From contig NZ_RBRE01000057.1 in the NCBI RefSeq assembly GCF_003700275.1, positions 62,001 to 126,000 on the forward strand: a stretch of DNA of 64,000 bases. Reading direction: 5' to 3'. The notes under the pieces were generated by a model, which was given only the letters and a program-made list of their open reading frames with translations, did not search any database and was not told where the DNA came from. The translations under genes and the position numbers were made by a program. The number at the start of each line of letters is the position of its first letter. Positions within the stretch are counted from its first letter, which is position 1. This DNA comes from Pseudomonas cichorii (GTDB taxonomy: Bacteria > Pseudomonadota > Gammaproteobacteria > Pseudomonadales > Pseudomonadaceae). Below, in pieces: positions 26,452 through 34,748 of the stretch.

Positions 26452-29355
26452 ATGGGAAAGACTATGCAAAGCAATTTCGGGAATGAAGCTACGCCGTTGA
26501 ATCAGCGTCTGACACTGGTGTTGCTGGCTCAGGATCAGCCGGATTTCCTGCGTCGCGCCTTGAAGTACTACGCCGATTATCCTTGTACGCTGGTGGTTGT
26601 GGACACATCGCCTGAGTCGGATAGCGAGATCGCCAGGGTTGCCGGCATCCAGTATGTGCATGCTGCGGCCCTGGCTGATGCCGATCTGAGCGCCAGAGTT
26701 GCCGAAGGTGTCAGGCACGTCACCACGCCGTTCATGGCCTATGGTGATGTCAGCAGCTTCCTGTTGCCGAGCGCGCTGAATGACGCATTGCGTTTTCTTG
26801 AAGGCAATGAGTCATATGGCGCCTGTCAGGGCTACAGCCTGAGTTATCAGGCGCAGGTCGGGCAGGTGGACTACTTGCGTCGTGATCGCAAGGTTGCAGA
26901 GGATCATGCGACCGATCAGGCAAGTGAGCGCCTGGTCAGCTTCATGGGGCAGAGCCTTTCCCTGTTAAACGCCGTTACCCGTACCGTACTGGCCCGGCAA
27001 TGGTTCGCCTCGGTTCCGGAAAGTACCGATCCGCACTGGCAGGAAATCGGCCATATGGCTTACCTGGCAGCGGCTGCCCGACTGCGCATCCTGCCGGTCC
27101 CTTATGCGTTGCACTTCGTTGCAGATGAAGAGGCACAGGCACGCCATGGTTCAGCGATCAAGGCTGCACTCACTCATATCGATCCCAAGGCCCGGGCCGG
27201 GCGTGAGGGCTTTGCCGAGACACTGCTGGCGACCCTTGGTCAGTCCGCAGGACTTGACAAGGATCAGGTCCTGGCCGCTTTCGAGGCGATGGGCCAATCG
27301 CTGAGCACGCAAAGCTATCAAGGCAAGGAAAAACTGATCAGTGCAGTATGGAGCGTTGCCTTTGAGCACTCCGAACCGCGTTTCGAGCCGCGGCAGTTTG
27401 TCGAAATGCCGTTCTACAACCAGCCGTTTTTCGATGAGCTGGAAAACATCGAGTTTCTGATTCATATCATGCCGGCCGGCCGCCAGCAGTTGGAGGGGCT
27501 GGAAGCCGCGCTGCTCAAACAGAACGAACTGCTGCGCCCACAAACCAACCCCGATGCCGAGAGCCTGGTCAGTCGACTCTGGCAGGCTTATGGAACCTAT
27601 GCATTTAATCATGGCGTCGTGCATAAACTGGCTCAGGAGCTGAGCAAGTCTGCAGACGATGAGGAGGAAGCAGAGCGGATCGTGGCCTGGGGCGAGCGCT
27701 TGAAGGCGGTTTCCAGCAGCGATAACGGCAAGCTGCTCGATAACATGCCTTCCGGCCGTCTGCTCAAGTGGCTGGATGCGCGCAATCCCGGCCCGGTCGA
27801 ACTGAAAAAGCTCAACGCTCAATTGGCACAGCAGCCTGCCGGCTCAGGGATCAGCATTCTGCTGCTTGATCTGGATGCCGATATCTTCAAATTGCAGGCC
27901 ACTTTCGACAGCCTGATCAATGGCCACTATCGTGCGTTCAAGGTCATCGTCTTCACCACGGGTGAGTTGCCAGCGGTCACCACGCTGCAAAATACCTTGC
28001 ACTTCGTGAAGGTTACCGAGAGCAATTACGTCGACAAGATCAATCAAGTCGCCAAGCAGTCTTCCAGCGACTGGTTGCTGCTGGCTCAGGCCGGTGATGA
28101 GTTCACCATGAGCGGCCTGCTGCAGGCTAGCGTCGAACTGATCGATGCCGCGCAATGCCGTGCGGTGGCGGTGGATGAAATCCATCGTCAGCCTAACGGT
28201 ACGCTGGCGCCGCTGTTCCGTCCGGGCTTCAATCTGGATCTGCTGCAAAGCCTGCCAACGCTGATGGCGCGTCACTGGCTGATTCGCCGTGAGCTGCTGG
28301 TCGAGGCAGGTGGTTATTCCCGTGAGTTCCCCAAGGCGCTGGAATTCGATCTGTTGCTGCGTCTGATCGAGCAGGGCGGCATGAGTGGTCTCGCGCACTT
28401 GAGTGAGCCGGTGCTGATCTGCGAAGCGCCGCAACTGGAAGAAAATGACGACGAGAAGAAGGCGCTTACCCGCCATCTTGGCAAGCGCGGTTATCAGGCC
28501 GAAGTCAGTTCGATACTACCGGGCACCTACAAGATCGACTATCGCCACGCACATAGACCGATGGTGTCGATCCTGCTGCACAGCCAGGACAACCTGCCGG
28601 AATTGCAGCGCTGTCTGCAAAGCATTCTGCAGCGCACCCGCTATCAGCGCTATGAAGTGCTGATTGCCGACAACAACAGCAGCTCGCCTGAATTGTCGAC
28701 CTGGCTCGATCAGCAGGAAAAACTTTCCAATCGGGTTCGCGTGTTCCGGGCTGATCAGCGCATGAGCACTGCTGCCTTGCGTAATCTGGTCAGCCAGGAA
28801 GCCAAGGGCGAGTACCTGATTCTGCTCGATGCCCAGAGCCAGATCGTCAATGTCGGCTGGATCGAGTCGCTGCTCAATCAGGCCCAGCGTCCGGAAGTCG
28901 GCATTGTCGGCGTCAGGCTGGTGGACCGCGAGGGCACCGTGACTCAGGCGGGCCTGATTCTGGGTCTCAATGGCGGTATCGGTTCGGCGTTCGTGGGCGA
29001 GTCGAAGAAATCCCGCGGCTACATGCAGCGTCTGGTGGTCGAGCAGAACTACTCGGCGGTTTCTTCGGCCTGCCTGATGATCGGCAAGGCGTTGTTCGAC
29101 GGTCTGGACGGTCTGGATGAAGGCGTGTTTGCCGAAGCGCTGGGCGATGTCGACCTGTGTCTCAAGGCTGGCCAGGCCGGTTATCTGACGGTCTGGACGC
29201 CGCATGTGCAAGTTGTGCATTCCGGCGTGGTGAATGCCCCTGATGAAGCGCGTGCTGCGCTGATCGATAAATGGTCGGCACAGTTTGCCCAGGATGAGGC
29301 TTACAACCGAAATCTTGACCTCAACGGTCAGGGATTCACGCTGGCTGCGCGTTAA
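26452..29355 (+). CDS. fgt2: Fgt2, flagellin glycosyltransferase
   Basis: A 967-residue protein related to the middle of Fgt1. The N-terminal region (about 1-450) is a GT-like fold plus linker of uncertain activity. The second part (about 460-700) is a GT-A-like half. The third (about 700-935) is a GT2 module (VSILLHSQDNLPELQRC) sharing with Fgt1 the NQAQRPEVGIVG and RGYMQRL-EQN-YSAVS segments. Its DxD-equivalent reads LLDAQS. In P. syringae pv. tabaci Fgt2 is needed with Fgt1 for full flagellin glycosylation. Two in-frame ATGs (26452, 26464) follow GAGGAGG at a rather long distance; the first is used here. Confidence 0.9.
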   Translation: MGKTMQSNFGNEATPLNQRLTLVLLAQDQPDFLRRALKYYADYPCTLVVVDTSPESDSEIARVAGIQYVHAAALADADLSARVAEGVRHVTTPFMAYGDVSSFLLPSALNDALRFLEGNESYGACQGYSLSYQAQVGQVDYLRRDRKVAEDHATDQASERLVSFMGQSLSLLNAVTRTVLARQWFASVPESTDPHWQEIGHMAYLAAAARLRILPVPYALHFVADEEAQARHGSAIKAALTHIDPKARAGREGFAETLLATLGQSAGLDKDQVLAAFEAMGQSLSTQSYQGKEKLISAVWSVAFEHSEPRFEPRQFVEMPFYNQPFFDELENIEFLIHIMPAGRQQLEGLEAALLKQNELLRPQTNPDAESLVSRLWQAYGTYAFNHGVVHKLAQELSKSADDEEEAERIVAWGERLKAVSSSDNGKLLDNMPSGRLLKWLDARNPGPVELKKLNAQLAQQPAGSGISILLLDLDADIFKLQATFDSLINGHYRAFKVIVFTTGELPAVTTLQNTLHFVKVTESNYVDKINQVAKQSSSDWLLLAQAGDEFTMSGLLQASVELIDAAQCRAVAVDEIHRQPNGTLAPLFRPGFNLDLLQSLPTLMARHWLIRRELLVEAGGYSREFPKALEFDLLLRLIEQGGMSGLAHLSEPVLICEAPQLEENDDEKKALTRHLGKRGYQAEVSSILPGTYKIDYRHAHRPMVSILLHSQDNLPELQRCLQSILQRTRYQRYEVLIADNNSSSPELSTWLDQQEKLSNRVRVFRADQRMSTAALRNLVSQEAKGEYLILLDAQSQIVNVGWIESLLNQAQRPEVGIVGVRLVDREGTVTQAGLILGLNGGIGSAFVGESKKSRGYMQRLVVEQNYSAVSSACLMIGKALFDGLDGLDEGVFAEALGDVDLCLKAGQAGYLTVWTPHVQVVHSGVVNAPDEARAALIDKWSAQFAQDEAYNRNLDLNGQGFTLAAR

Positions 29356-29370
29356 TCCTGCATCCCTTGT

Positions 29371-29399
29371 GCTATCCGCCTGCAAGGCAGGCGGATAGC
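29371..29399. terminator. Perfect 13-bp inverted repeat after fgt2
   Basis: GCTATCCGCCTGC (29371-29383), AAG, GCAGGCGGATAGC (29387-29399). It starts 16 nt after the fgt2 stop. The stem is strong but the downstream tract (CTCTTCCTC) is poor in T, so termination strength is uncertain. Confidence 0.65.
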
Positions 29400-29649
29400 C
29401 TCTTCCTCGTTGAGTCGGGGAAGGCACTTTTTTCTGCTTTTTCAGGCTCCACAAATCGCAAAGCATGCATCCGGGAGTGACCTGCGGGTCATAAAGTGCA
29501 TCTCCACATTATCGTGTTACAGGGCGCAGCGCCGGTTCGACTTGCGAAGTGTGTCGCATGCCCTGAAAATGCCCGCAAATTTTGCCTCTATTCGGTAGCG
29601 CCCTGATTTTCTTGGGACAAACATTTACCTGTTTACTAATCGGGAAGCC

Positions 29650-30579
29650 ATGATGATTGGCATAAAAAGCATAGCGAGTTACGTGCCCACAGCTGGCGTG
29701 GATAACTACGCTCAAGGTGCCAAGTTCGGCAAGGATGAAGAATTCATCTTTGGGAAAATCGGCTCCACATTTCTCCCGCGCAAGGATTCTGCTCAGGAAA
29801 CTTCTGATCTGTGCGTGGAAGCGGTCAATACCCTGCTGGCCAACAATCCTCAACTGAAGCGTGAAAGCATCGATGTGCTGATTGTTGTCACCCAGAACGG
29901 CGATGAAGAAGGGCTGCCGCATACGGCTGCAATCGTCCAGGACAAGCTGGGCCTGCCGACCTCTGTCGCGGCGTTCGATATCTCTCTGGGTTGCTCTGGC
30001 TACGTCTATGGCATCTATGCGATCAAGGGCTTCATGGAAGCGGCAGGCCTGAAGAATGGCCTGTTGGTGACTGCCGACCCTTACTCGAAGATCGTCGACC
30101 CTGAGGACCGCAACACCACCATGCTGTTTGGCGATGCGGCCACCGCTACCTGGATGGGTGAAGATGCTCCCTGGCAACTGGGCAAGGCGAAGTTTGGTAC
30201 CGACGGTTCCGGCGCGCCGCACCTGAAGGTCAGCAACGGCGTGTTCTTCATGAATGGTCGCCAGGTATTCAACTTTGCCCTGCTCAAGGTGCCGGCGCAT
30301 CTGCATGAACTGCTGGGCGACTCCGGTCTGCAGCCTGACGATATCGACGCCTTCTGTATTCACCAGGGCAGTGCGGCCATTGTCGATGCCGTGGCACGTC
30401 GTTTCGAGGACAAGCCCGAGAAATTCGTCAAGGATATGGTCGAAACCGGCAACACGGTTTCCTCCAGCATCCCCTTGCTGATTGAAAAGCATGTACTCGG
30501 TTCTTCCTGGAAGCGTGTTGCGTTGAGCGGTTTTGGTGTGGGGCTGTCCTGGGGCTCGGCGATCATTTATCGCGACTGA
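29650..30579 (+). CDS. FabH-like 3-oxoacyl-ACP synthase III of the glycosylation island
   Basis: A 309-residue thiolase-fold condensing enzyme. The KAS III triad is complete: Cys115 in LGCSGYVYG, His238 in CIHQGS, Asn268 in ETGNTVSSS. It corresponds to the third gene (orf3) of the P. syringae flagellin glycosylation island. There the terminal sugar of the flagellin glycan is a viosamine derivative with a 3-hydroxybutyramido group, so this enzyme plausibly makes the acyl unit; that link is inference. A 294-nt gap with no recognised promoter precedes it, and a clear terminator follows. Confidence 0.88.
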   Translation: MMIGIKSIASYVPTAGVDNYAQGAKFGKDEEFIFGKIGSTFLPRKDSAQETSDLCVEAVNTLLANNPQLKRESIDVLIVVTQNGDEEGLPHTAAIVQDKLGLPTSVAAFDISLGCSGYVYGIYAIKGFMEAAGLKNGLLVTADPYSKIVDPEDRNTTMLFGDAATATWMGEDAPWQLGKAKFGTDGSGAPHLKVSNGVFFMNGRQVFNFALLKVPAHLHELLGDSGLQPDDIDAFCIHQGSAAIVDAVARRFEDKPEKFVKDMVETGNTVSSSIPLLIEKHVLGSSWKRVALSGFGVGLSWGSAIIYRD

Positions 30580-30592
30580 TTGCAGTCAGCTC

Positions 30593-30632
30593 AAAAAAAA
30601 GCGCTTGCGGGGCATCCGGCAAGCGCTTTTTT
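30593..30632. terminator. Bidirectional terminator after the FabH-like gene
   Basis: An A run, stem GCGCTTGC (30601-30608), 10-nt loop, stem GCAAGCGC (30619-30626), then six T. Confidence 0.9.
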
Positions 30633-30802
30633 CGTGAAAGGCTCTGTTGCCATATATACGCATTTTGCATTCGTGCTTTTTGCCGCCCTATATACCTGCG
30701 GATCGAGGGCAAATTACTGGCGTCATTTCCTTGTTGGTCGTGGCTCAAACCCTTGTTTTATAAGGGCTGGCAGATTGGTGGCAAAATTTTTGAAAAAAAT
30801 GC

Positions 30803-30829
30803 TCAAGCAACCTGCCACCGCGACGATAA
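30803..30829 (+). promoter_or_regulatory. Sigma-28 (FliA) promoter of fliC
   Basis: TCAAGCAA (30803-30810), 11 nt, GACGATAA (30822-30829). The spacing equals the FliA optimum and the -10 differs from GCCGATAA at one base. It sits about 80 nt upstream of the flagellin start codon, as expected for the late flagellin gene. Confidence 0.85.
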
Positions 30830-30910
30830 CTATTACGAAGGTTCTCTAGGCACACCCGGCGCTTGCAGGGGCCGGAAGCCACGTAGCACACAACCAACGA
30901 GGAATTCATC

Positions 30911-31759
30911 ATGGCTTTAACAGTAAACACCAACGTTGCATCCTTGAACGTTCAAAAGAACCTGGGCCGCGCTTCTGACGCTCTGTCGACTTCGATGACT
31001 CGTCTGTCTTCCGGTCTGAAAATCAACAGCGCCAAAGACGACGCCGCCGGTCTGCAAATCTCCACCCGTATCAACTCGCAGATCAAAGGCCAGACCATGG
31101 CCATCAAGAACGCCAACGACGGTATGTCCCTGGCTCAGACCGCTGAAGGCGCTCTGCAAGAATCCACCAACATTCTGCAACGTATGCGTGAACTGGCCGT
31201 CCAGTCCCGTAACGACAGCAACAGTGCAAGCGACCGTGACGCTCTGAACAAAGAATTCACTGCAATGAGTGAAGAGCTGACCCGTATCGCCAACAGTACC
31301 AACCTGAACGGCAAGAACCTGATCGACGGTACTGCCAGCACCATGACTTTCCAGGTTGGTTCCAACACTGGCGCTTCGAACCAGATCACTCTGACTCTGA
31401 GCTCCAGCTTCGACGCTGACACCCTGGGCGTTGGTTCGGCCATCAGCATCGCCGGTTCCGACAGCGCTGATGCAGAAACCAAGTTCTCTGCTGCAATGGA
31501 CGCGATCGACTCGGCTCTGTCGACCATCAACGCCACTCGTGCTGACCTCGGTGCTGCACAAAACCGTCTGTCGAGCACCATCTCCAACCTGCAGAACATC
31601 AACGAAAACGCCAGTGCTGCACTGGGTCGCGTACAAGATACCGACTTCGCTGCTGAAACTGCACAGCTGACCAAGCAACAGACCCTGCAACAGGCTTCCA
31701 CCTCTGTTCTGGCTCAGGCTAACCAGCTGCCTTCCGCTGTACTGAAACTGCTTCAGTAA
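30911..31759 (+). CDS. fliC: FliC, flagellin
   Basis: A 282-residue filament subunit with conserved D0/D1 ends and a short central region, as in P. syringae. The flg22-equivalent (residues 30-51, from TRLSSG to GLQIS) differs from the pv. tabaci peptide as I know it only at the last residue, Ser for Ala. The flgII-28-equivalent (84-111) has Ser for Thr at 107. Serines 143, 164, 176, 183, 193 and 201, the glycosylated positions reported for pv. tabaci flagellin, are all present at the same numbers. The strongly biased codon usage suggests very high expression. GAGGAATT precedes the ATG. Confidence 0.98.
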   Translation: MALTVNTNVASLNVQKNLGRASDALSTSMTRLSSGLKINSAKDDAAGLQISTRINSQIKGQTMAIKNANDGMSLAQTAEGALQESTNILQRMRELAVQSRNDSNSASDRDALNKEFTAMSEELTRIANSTNLNGKNLIDGTASTMTFQVGSNTGASNQITLTLSSSFDADTLGVGSAISIAGSDSADAETKFSAAMDAIDSALSTINATRADLGAAQNRLSSTISNLQNINENASAALGRVQDTDFAAETAQLTKQQTLQQASTSVLAQANQLPSAVLKLLQ

Positions 31760-31775
31760 TATCGGAATGAGTTTG

Positions 31776-31811
31776 GCGGGGGAGTGCGTAAAAGTGCTCT
31801 CTCGCTTTTTT
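31776..31811 (+). terminator. Terminator after fliC
   Basis: A 12-bp stem with several G-T wobble pairs, GCGGGGGAGTGC (31776-31787) against GTGCTCTCTCGC (31794-31805), with a 6-nt loop and six T. It lies between fliC and flaG and probably reduces read-through from the very strong fliC promoter. Confidence 0.65.
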
Positions 31812-31830
31812 ACTTTCGGAGGTGATGGTC

Positions 31831-32211
31831 ATGGATATGAGTGTAAAGCTGAACCTGTCTTATCCTGCCGCTCAATCGGCAAGCCCTGTTGTTGCAACGG
31901 ATAAGCCTGTTGATAAGCCTTCTGTCGAGCGGGTTGCCCCGACGGCCGAAAGTAATAGTGCAGATTTGAAAAGGGATGACTCACAGGACGAGGAGAAGGT
32001 TAAGGCGGCGGCGGAAGATATTCAGAAATTCTTTCAGTCGGTCAAGCGTAACCTCGAATTTTCGATTGACGAAGATTCTGGAAAAGTCATTGTCAAAGTG
32101 ATTGCAAGTGACTCCGGTGAGGTAGTCCGACAGATTCCGAATGCGGAAATTCTGAAACTGGCCGATAGCTTGAGCGACGCGCACAGCTTGTTGTTTCACG
32201 TCAAGGCCTGA
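31831..32211 (+). CDS. flaG: FlaG family protein
   Basis: A 126-residue protein starting MDMSVKLNLSYP. A variable Pro/Ser/Asp-rich N-terminal half leads to the FlaG domain (about 55-126), with FFQSVKRNLEFSIDEDSGKVIVKVID-type strands and VVRQIPNAEIL. FlaG affects filament length in some polar flagellates; its mechanism is not well settled. Start chosen at 31831 because GGAGG lies 8 nt upstream; in-frame GTG/ATG codons 6-9 nt earlier overlap that site. It precedes fliD as in other Pseudomonas. Confidence 0.9.
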   Translation: MDMSVKLNLSYPAAQSASPVVATDKPVDKPSVERVAPTAESNSADLKRDDSQDEEKVKAAAEDIQKFFQSVKRNLEFSIDEDSGKVIVKVIASDSGEVVRQIPNAEILKLADSLSDAHSLLFHVKA

Positions 32212-32214
32212 CTA

Positions 32215-32232
32215 CTGGCACGAAACTTGTTG
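32215..32232 (+). promoter_or_regulatory. Imperfect sigma-54 promoter candidate of fliD
   Basis: CTGGCACGAAACTTGTTG matches the -24 half (TGGCACG) and spacing, but has GT instead of GC at -12. It begins just after the flaG stop, about 60 nt before fliD. Confidence 0.45.
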
Positions 32233-32293
32233 CGGATTTTCCGATTCCTTGAAAGGGTCAAAAGGTCGGCGGCATTCTTGAGGGATAAGCATC

Positions 32294-33742
32294 ATGGCTA
32301 CAATTACAGCGACTACAGGCATTAACTCCGGTCTGAATATCAAAGAGATTGTGGATGGTTTGGTAGGTGTTGAAAAAGCAGCCAAGCAGAACCAGATCGA
32401 CAAACAGACCAAACTTACTTCTGGATCGGTTTCCGGTGTCGATCAGCTCACGGCTGCATTGAGTGCCTTTCAGAAGTCGATGGATACTCTCAAAAGCACC
32501 ACGACGCCTGCATTTCAGGGTTTTGCAGCGACTTCGGCCAATGAGTCGGTGGTCAAGGCAACTGCGGGTAACACTGCAGTCAGTGGTTCGTATTCCCTTA
32601 ATGTAAGCCAGTTGGCGTCTGCTTCCAAGGTTGCGACGACTGCGCTCGATTCCACGCAGACCAGTGCTATTCCGAGTGGTACCCTGAAAATCACTCAAAA
32701 TGGCACTATCCATGAAGTAAAGATCACGCAGACCTCTACCTTGCAAGAGGTGCGCGACACGATCAACTCGACACTTCAGGGCAAAGGTATTTCGGCGAAC
32801 ATCATTACTGACAGCAATGGCTCGCGGTTGGTGTTCAGTTCGACGACGACCGGTAAAAACAGCGATATTTCGGTCGACGGCGGTACCGAGCTCAGCATGT
32901 TGAATATCGATGGTACCAAGCTGATGAGTACCACCAGTACTTCGACCGATGCCAATGGTCGAGCCATTCCAGGTGCGGGCGCGATTTCGGCACTGGCTCA
33001 GGATGCCGAGTTCACCATCGACGGATTGAGCCTGACCAGTAAGACCAATACCGTCAGCAATGCGGTGTCCGGCCTGAGCTTCGAGTTGGTTGCCAAAAGT
33101 GCCAACAACACCAGCGATACCGTGATAACGGTTGCGAGTAATACCGAGGGCTTGAAAACCTCGCTGCAAACTTTTGTCGACTCCTATAACACCTTGGCCA
33201 AGCTGGTCACGACCCTGACCAAGGGCGCTGTAGACAGTGAAGGAAAATACACGGCGGCTGCGCTGACTGGTGATTCGACCCCGCGTGCCTTGCTTGCGGC
33301 CATTCGTGGTCAGATTGCTACTGCCACCTCCAACAGTGGTCTGGGCTCTCTCGCACAGCTGGGTATCACCACTCAGCAGAGCGACGGTACGCTGTCGCTG
33401 AATACTTCCCAGTTTACTGCTGCGATGAACGACAAGAAGCTCGGTGGTCAGATCCAGAATCTGTTTACCGGTACTGGTGGTTTGATCGAGCGTATGGAAA
33501 AAGCCATCGATCCCTACACCAAGACCGGCGGGATTCTGGCTGCCAAGAAAACCAGCCTGACTCAGGTTCAAACTCGTCTTACCGCTGAGCAGGATGCGCT
33601 CGATCGTCGTATCGAGACCCTGACTGCAACGCTGACCAAGAAGTACAACGCCATGGACCTGGCGGTCGGCAAGCTGAATGCTACCGCCAAGAACATCACT
33701 TCGATTTTCGAGGCGATGAACGCGCAGAAGAATGCTTCGTAA
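32294..33742 (+). CDS. fliD: FliD, filament cap (HAP2)
   Basis: A 482-residue cap protein. The N-terminal FliD_N region (ATTGINSGLNIKEIVDGLV) and the C-terminal coiled region (IDPYTKTGGILAAKKTSL, LDRRIETLTATLTKKYNAMDLAV) are diagnostic. The variable middle is Ser/Thr-rich. It folds flagellin at the filament tip and in Pseudomonas can act as an adhesin. It is followed by a terminator and then a separate fliS promoter. Confidence 0.96.
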   Translation: MATITATTGINSGLNIKEIVDGLVGVEKAAKQNQIDKQTKLTSGSVSGVDQLTAALSAFQKSMDTLKSTTTPAFQGFAATSANESVVKATAGNTAVSGSYSLNVSQLASASKVATTALDSTQTSAIPSGTLKITQNGTIHEVKITQTSTLQEVRDTINSTLQGKGISANIITDSNGSRLVFSSTTTGKNSDISVDGGTELSMLNIDGTKLMSTTSTSTDANGRAIPGAGAISALAQDAEFTIDGLSLTSKTNTVSNAVSGLSFELVAKSANNTSDTVITVASNTEGLKTSLQTFVDSYNTLAKLVTTLTKGAVDSEGKYTAAALTGDSTPRALLAAIRGQIATATSNSGLGSLAQLGITTQQSDGTLSLNTSQFTAAMNDKKLGGQIQNLFTGTGGLIERMEKAIDPYTKTGGILAAKKTSLTQVQTRLTAEQDALDRRIETLTATLTKKYNAMDLAVGKLNATAKNITSIFEAMNAQKNAS

Positions 33743-33758
33743 ATAAAAGCGGTGCCAG

Positions 33759-33783
33759 AAACCCGACCTCGTGTCGGGTTTTT
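33759..33783 (+). terminator. Rho-independent terminator after fliD
   Basis: AAACCCGAC (33759-33767), CTCGT, GTCGGGTTT (33773-33781), then further T. It insulates fliS from fliD. Confidence 0.9.
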
Positions 33784-33793
33784 GCTTTTGGGC

Positions 33794-33820
33794 TAAAGTT
33801 TTCTGACCGTACGTCGATAG
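33794..33820 (+). promoter_or_regulatory. Sigma-28 (FliA) promoter of fliS
   Basis: TAAAGTTT (33794-33801), exact consensus, 11 nt, then GTCGATAG (33813-33820), six of eight to GCCGATAA. It lies 40 nt upstream of fliS and just downstream of the fliD terminator, so the flagellin chaperone would be made together with flagellin. Confidence 0.8.
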
Positions 33821-33859
33821 CTTGGGTATACGTAATCTGGATCTGCTACGAGGCCCCCT

Positions 33860-34249
33860 ATGAACCCGATGTTAGCACTGCGTCAATATCAGAAGATTGG
33901 CTCCCAGGCCCAGACCTCGGAGGCCAGCCCACACCGTCTGGTTCAGATGCTGATGGAGGGTGGCCTGGACCGTATCGCTCAGGCCAAGGGTGCCATGGCG
34001 CGCAAGGACATCGCCAATAAAGGCGTGTTCATCAGCAAGGCAATTGGTATTGTCGGCGGGTTGCGTGAAGGTCTGGACCTGGAAAACGAGCCTACCGATG
34101 CTCTGCTCAAGCAGGACAGCCTTTACCATTACATGATGACGCGCCTGGCTGAAGCCAATGCCAAGAACGATCAAAAGATGCTCGATGAAGTTGCCGGCCT
34201 GCTGATCACAGTCAAGGAAGGCTGGGATGCAATCGGCACCGTACAATAG
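33860..34249 (+). CDS. fliS: FliS, flagellin export chaperone
   Basis: A 129-residue helical protein with the FliS signature: MLALRQYQKIGSQAQTSEASPH at the N terminus, then LVQMLMEGGLDRIAQAKGAM. It binds the C terminus of FliC and prevents premature polymerisation in the cytoplasm. It is followed by a short FliT-like gene. Confidence 0.96.
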   Translation: MNPMLALRQYQKIGSQAQTSEASPHRLVQMLMEGGLDRIAQAKGAMARKDIANKGVFISKAIGIVGGLREGLDLENEPTDALLKQDSLYHYMMTRLAEANAKNDQKMLDEVAGLLITVKEGWDAIGTVQ

Positions 34250-34274
34250 TTCGCTGTCTTCTGGAGAAAACACC

Positions 34275-34571
34275 ATGAGTGCTGCGCTCAAGCGTATCGA
34301 AGAAACCCGTGAAGCGTTGGTCGGGGCCTTGGCCGAGCGTGACTGGGACGCGATCGTCAAACTTGATCTGGCATGCCGTGAGTGTGTGGAGGCGGTGGTC
34401 AGCGAAGCGCCTGCCGATGAGCCGGGGCTGCGCACCAATCTGGAAGAGCTGTTGGGCGTGTATCGACAATTGATTGACGTTGCTACTGACGAGCGTCAGG
34501 CAATCGCCGATGAAATGACGCAAATCCGCAATGCGAAAAATGCCGCGAAGGTATACCATCTGTTTGGCTAG
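34275..34571 (+). CDS. fliT: FliT-like flagellar chaperone
   Basis: A 98-residue helical protein (MSAALKRIEETREALVGALAERDWDAI). By position after fliS and by size it is the Pseudomonas FliT/FleP-type protein, expected to chaperone FliD or influence filament export. The start at 34275 follows CTGGAGAAA. Sequence similarity of this small group to enteric FliT is weak, so function is inferred from context. Confidence 0.78.
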   Translation: MSAALKRIEETREALVGALAERDWDAIVKLDLACRECVEAVVSEAPADEPGLRTNLEELLGVYRQLIDVATDERQAIADEMTQIRNAKNAAKVYHLFG

Positions 34572-34635
34572 CTTTTAATTGTCATTTTTATTGTCTGACA
34601 ATAGTTTCGCCATAAATTTGACTGTCTGTGTTTTT

Positions 34636-34664
34636 TTGACTTAACTAGTGATGTTCACTATTTT
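34636..34664 (+). promoter_or_regulatory. Candidate sigma-70 promoter of fleQ
   Basis: TTGACT (34636-34641), 17 nt, TATTTT (34659-34664). An inverted repeat, TAGTGA-N3-TCACTA (34646-34660), overlaps the spacer and -10, so a repressor could act here. In P. aeruginosa fleQ has a sigma-70 promoter. Confidence 0.5.
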
Positions 34665-34748
34665 CTGGCGTCTTATCGGATATACCGGCTGAGATGCCAA
34701 GCTGCCCCCGATCGCGGGCATTGAGTTGACTAGGGAAGTTGCTATTGC

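Larger units (their letters stand above)
30580..30910. other. fliC upstream region
   Basis: A 331-nt spacer with the orf3 terminator (30593-30632), an AT-rich stretch around 30770-30805 and the sigma-28 promoter of fliC (30803-30829). The fliC 5' leader would be about 70 nt, with GAGGAATT before the ATG. No coding region is supported. Confidence 0.7.

Noticed and set aside
30580..30849. Possible 89-codon gene upstream of fliC
   Set aside because: It begins at the orf3 stop, crosses a terminator and covers the fliC promoter; composition is non-coding.
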